Of a DNA stretch of 64,000 nucleotides, positions 61,911 through 64,000 are shown piece by piece. Position 1 is the stretch's first letter. Each line of letters starts with the position of its first letter. Position numbers and translations under genes: made by a program. The DNA lies in assembly GCA_013397435.1 (NCBI GenBank), contig VZRG01000527.1:332625-396624 (forward strand), in the 5' to 3' direction. Source of the stretch: Erythrocercus mccallii (Eukaryota; Chordata; Aves; Passeriformes; Dicruridae). Under the pieces are notes generated by a model. The model was not told the origin of the DNA. It ran no database searches and was given only the letters and a program-made list of their open reading frames with translations.

Positions 61911-64000
61911 TCACAGCCTCCCAGTTCATCACACAGAAGCCAAGCTGCTGCTGGCTGGTGATAGCTTTCAGCAACTGCTGACTGGACTGGATTTGTACCA
62001 GCAGCCTGTAGGTGAAAGCCTTCAGCGTCTTTAGGTCTCTGAGCCAGGCTGTCCTTTCAAAGACGAGAAAACTTTTTTCCGTACTCCATTACAATGCATC
62101 AGTAAATACATATTACGGTACAGTAAATTTCTGGAATTTTCTCCATCACATTAGGATATCCTAATAAGAGAAAAGGAAAAGACACCTTATTTCATGGAAG
62201 TGCATTTTAGGGCCAAACTTAAAATAGGATTCCCAACAGGTCTTGAAAAGTGGAGAGGGAAAACCCAATATGTTATGTTAACACCTTCCTCATTCCACCC
62301 CCTCTACCAAGCAAATTAAATTAAATGCATGAACCATGTCTAGGTTTGCAAATAAAACTTGGTATTTGTATTTGCTGCCATGTCTCAGAGTGTTGTTTTT
62401 CATTTTAGGGTTTGCATGGTAGTAAACACTGCAATGCCTTACATTCATTAAGCTCGGGCCCATTTACTCTGTGCAGGCAAAGCAAGCACATATATCTCAG
62501 ACCCATAAAGCATCAGTTCAGAATTACACAGGAAATAAATGAGACTAAGCCAGAAGTTCAATTTCCAGAGTCCAGCTCACTAAAGCTAAACAAGTACCAT
62601 ATATAAATATGGCCTATTCCAAATAAAATGTTAGTGTAATTTGATAACTGTCAATAATTCCCTCATTATGCCTAAATGAGCTTGTCATCCAAGGAGATTG
62701 TTGCATGGCTGATCTTAATTTGCTAATAAAAACCACAGAGAAGAATTTCAGCTAAACTGAAACTATGTGATTCATAAAAGTGCAACAGTGCACTTTTTAA
62801 AGCATTCCTTCCCAGTCCTGGCTCTTGACTGGCTGAAGCCCAAAGCCAGTTTACTCTGCAGCCTGTAAAACAGCAGCTTTGTTATGTAAGAACAATAAGT
62901 GATTGTCTCTCTAAATCACTATTATTCCTTAGCCCATTATAGTTAATTTCTTTTTAATCATGTTCTATAATAGAAATAAAATCATTGGATTAAGCATATA
63001 TCTAGCAGCGGGAGCCCATTATCCTTTGACAATGTTCTGTGTCACTGACATTATATCTTCACTGTAGACAGTTTCCTTGCCATCATTAGTCCTAGAATGA
63101 CTTGGATTTCAAGGGTTTCTCCCTAATCCATAATGAGATTTACTTGCTAACAGCACAAAACAAAACAAAGATATGCTTCTATTGTTTTATTGCTATGAAA
63201 TTCTTATTTTAAGCTATTCAGAAAAGTCAAGTATAAATCCAGATATAAGTATTTAAAGTTTTCTGCATAATTCTGATTCAAGGGAAAGCCTTGGTAACTT
63301 TGTAAGCTTTGAATCTTTGTTGCTTATTGTGGCTATATTTTACTTAAGCAAGCAACAATACCTTGCCAGTTTTTGAACCAAGTAAGAGCTACAATTTCTT
63401 GCACAATGATTTTTCAGACTGGTTAAAGCAAATCTCAGTACAGTCCATTTTCTCCAGAAAGGGCTACAAGGGGTTCATCATATTCCATGGAAAGAAAGAG
63501 GGAGAAACTTTCCTGCTGAGGATGCCAGCAATTTCTCTGCAGTAAGTGCTAGCCAACAGTCAGCACTAACGTTGGAAGGTTAAAAACTCCTCCAGCATGC
63601 TGATCCCCATGGGATAACTCAACAGCTCTTCATTTGTACCAACAGCAGTCACAGTTGAATCTAAAACTAGATTTTTCCACACCCTATTAACAGCAGCATT
63701 AGAATGCAGCAGGGACTATCCACAGGAAAAAAAAAAAAGCCTTTTCTGTTATCTCACAGTTATCTTTGAGGAGGTGGCAGATATCCCTGTGAAAATTATC
63801 CATATAAATTGCCTCTTATTTAAGAATATGATGGTACTATCAAGTGGTGCCTTTTTTTATGCTGAAATTGCTAGCAATACTTAAGAGTCTTTGCACGACT
63901 CTTTCAGCTGGGAGAGCAGCTTCAATAGATACCTATTTTCCATATATGTAGACAAGCTGTGACACTTTCACCCTTATTGACATGATCTGCATAAGACGTG
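61911..64000. other. Non-coding stretch, no gene seen
   Basis: AT-rich DNA to the end of the window. 62640-63130 has many homeodomain-like sites and no repeat signature and may be conserved non-coding DNA. No exon recognised. Confidence 0.5.

Overview
The window looks like intergenic or deep-intronic DNA from a bird, most likely a passerine (songbird). The clues are a tRNA-Ile-derived SINE joined to a CR1-type tail (7105-7292, resembling zebra finch TguSINE1), several CR1 LINE 3' ends, and many ERV solo LTRs. The sequence is mostly AT-rich. I found no protein-coding gene, exon, tRNA, rRNA, CRISPR array or prokaryotic feature I can support. Nearly all open frames are short and many overlap others on both strands. 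The longest lie inside GC-rich LTR sequence and are best read as chance.

Layout: 1-4470 is unique AT-rich DNA with a 10-bp polypurine minisatellite. 4477-5153 is a minus-strand solo LTR with a 5-bp target-site duplication (TSD). 7105-7292 is the SINE, carrying a 37-bp internal duplication that doubles its B box. 9381-10481 is a minus-strand ERVL-like LTR. 11445-13270 holds a CR1 3' end split by about 204 bp that is an inverted copy of DNA 1.2 kb upstream; the CR1 ends in a 25-bp tandem repeat. 19050-19806 is a second CR1.

23091-24153 is a G/T-rich tract followed by solo LTR copy 1 of one family (minus). 26311-26883 is a probable LTR with a long pyrimidine tract. 28364-28821 is a minus-strand ERVL-like LTR. 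29402-30153 is copy 2 of the first family (plus, perfect TSD). 34810-36460 is a nest: copy 3 of that family (34816-35528) sits 6 bp inside the end of a GC-rich minus-strand LTR of another family. 37938-38417 is a further probable LTR. The remaining sequence to 64000 is mostly unique, with a decayed ancient CR1 at 61610-61910 and some stretches that look like conserved non-coding DNA.

The sequence shows no genes working together. Its story is insertion history, and the points most worth checking are the inverted templated-looking insertion in the CR1, the nested LTR pair with converging promoters, and the SINE with two B boxes. All family names come from recognition by eye; no database search was possible.
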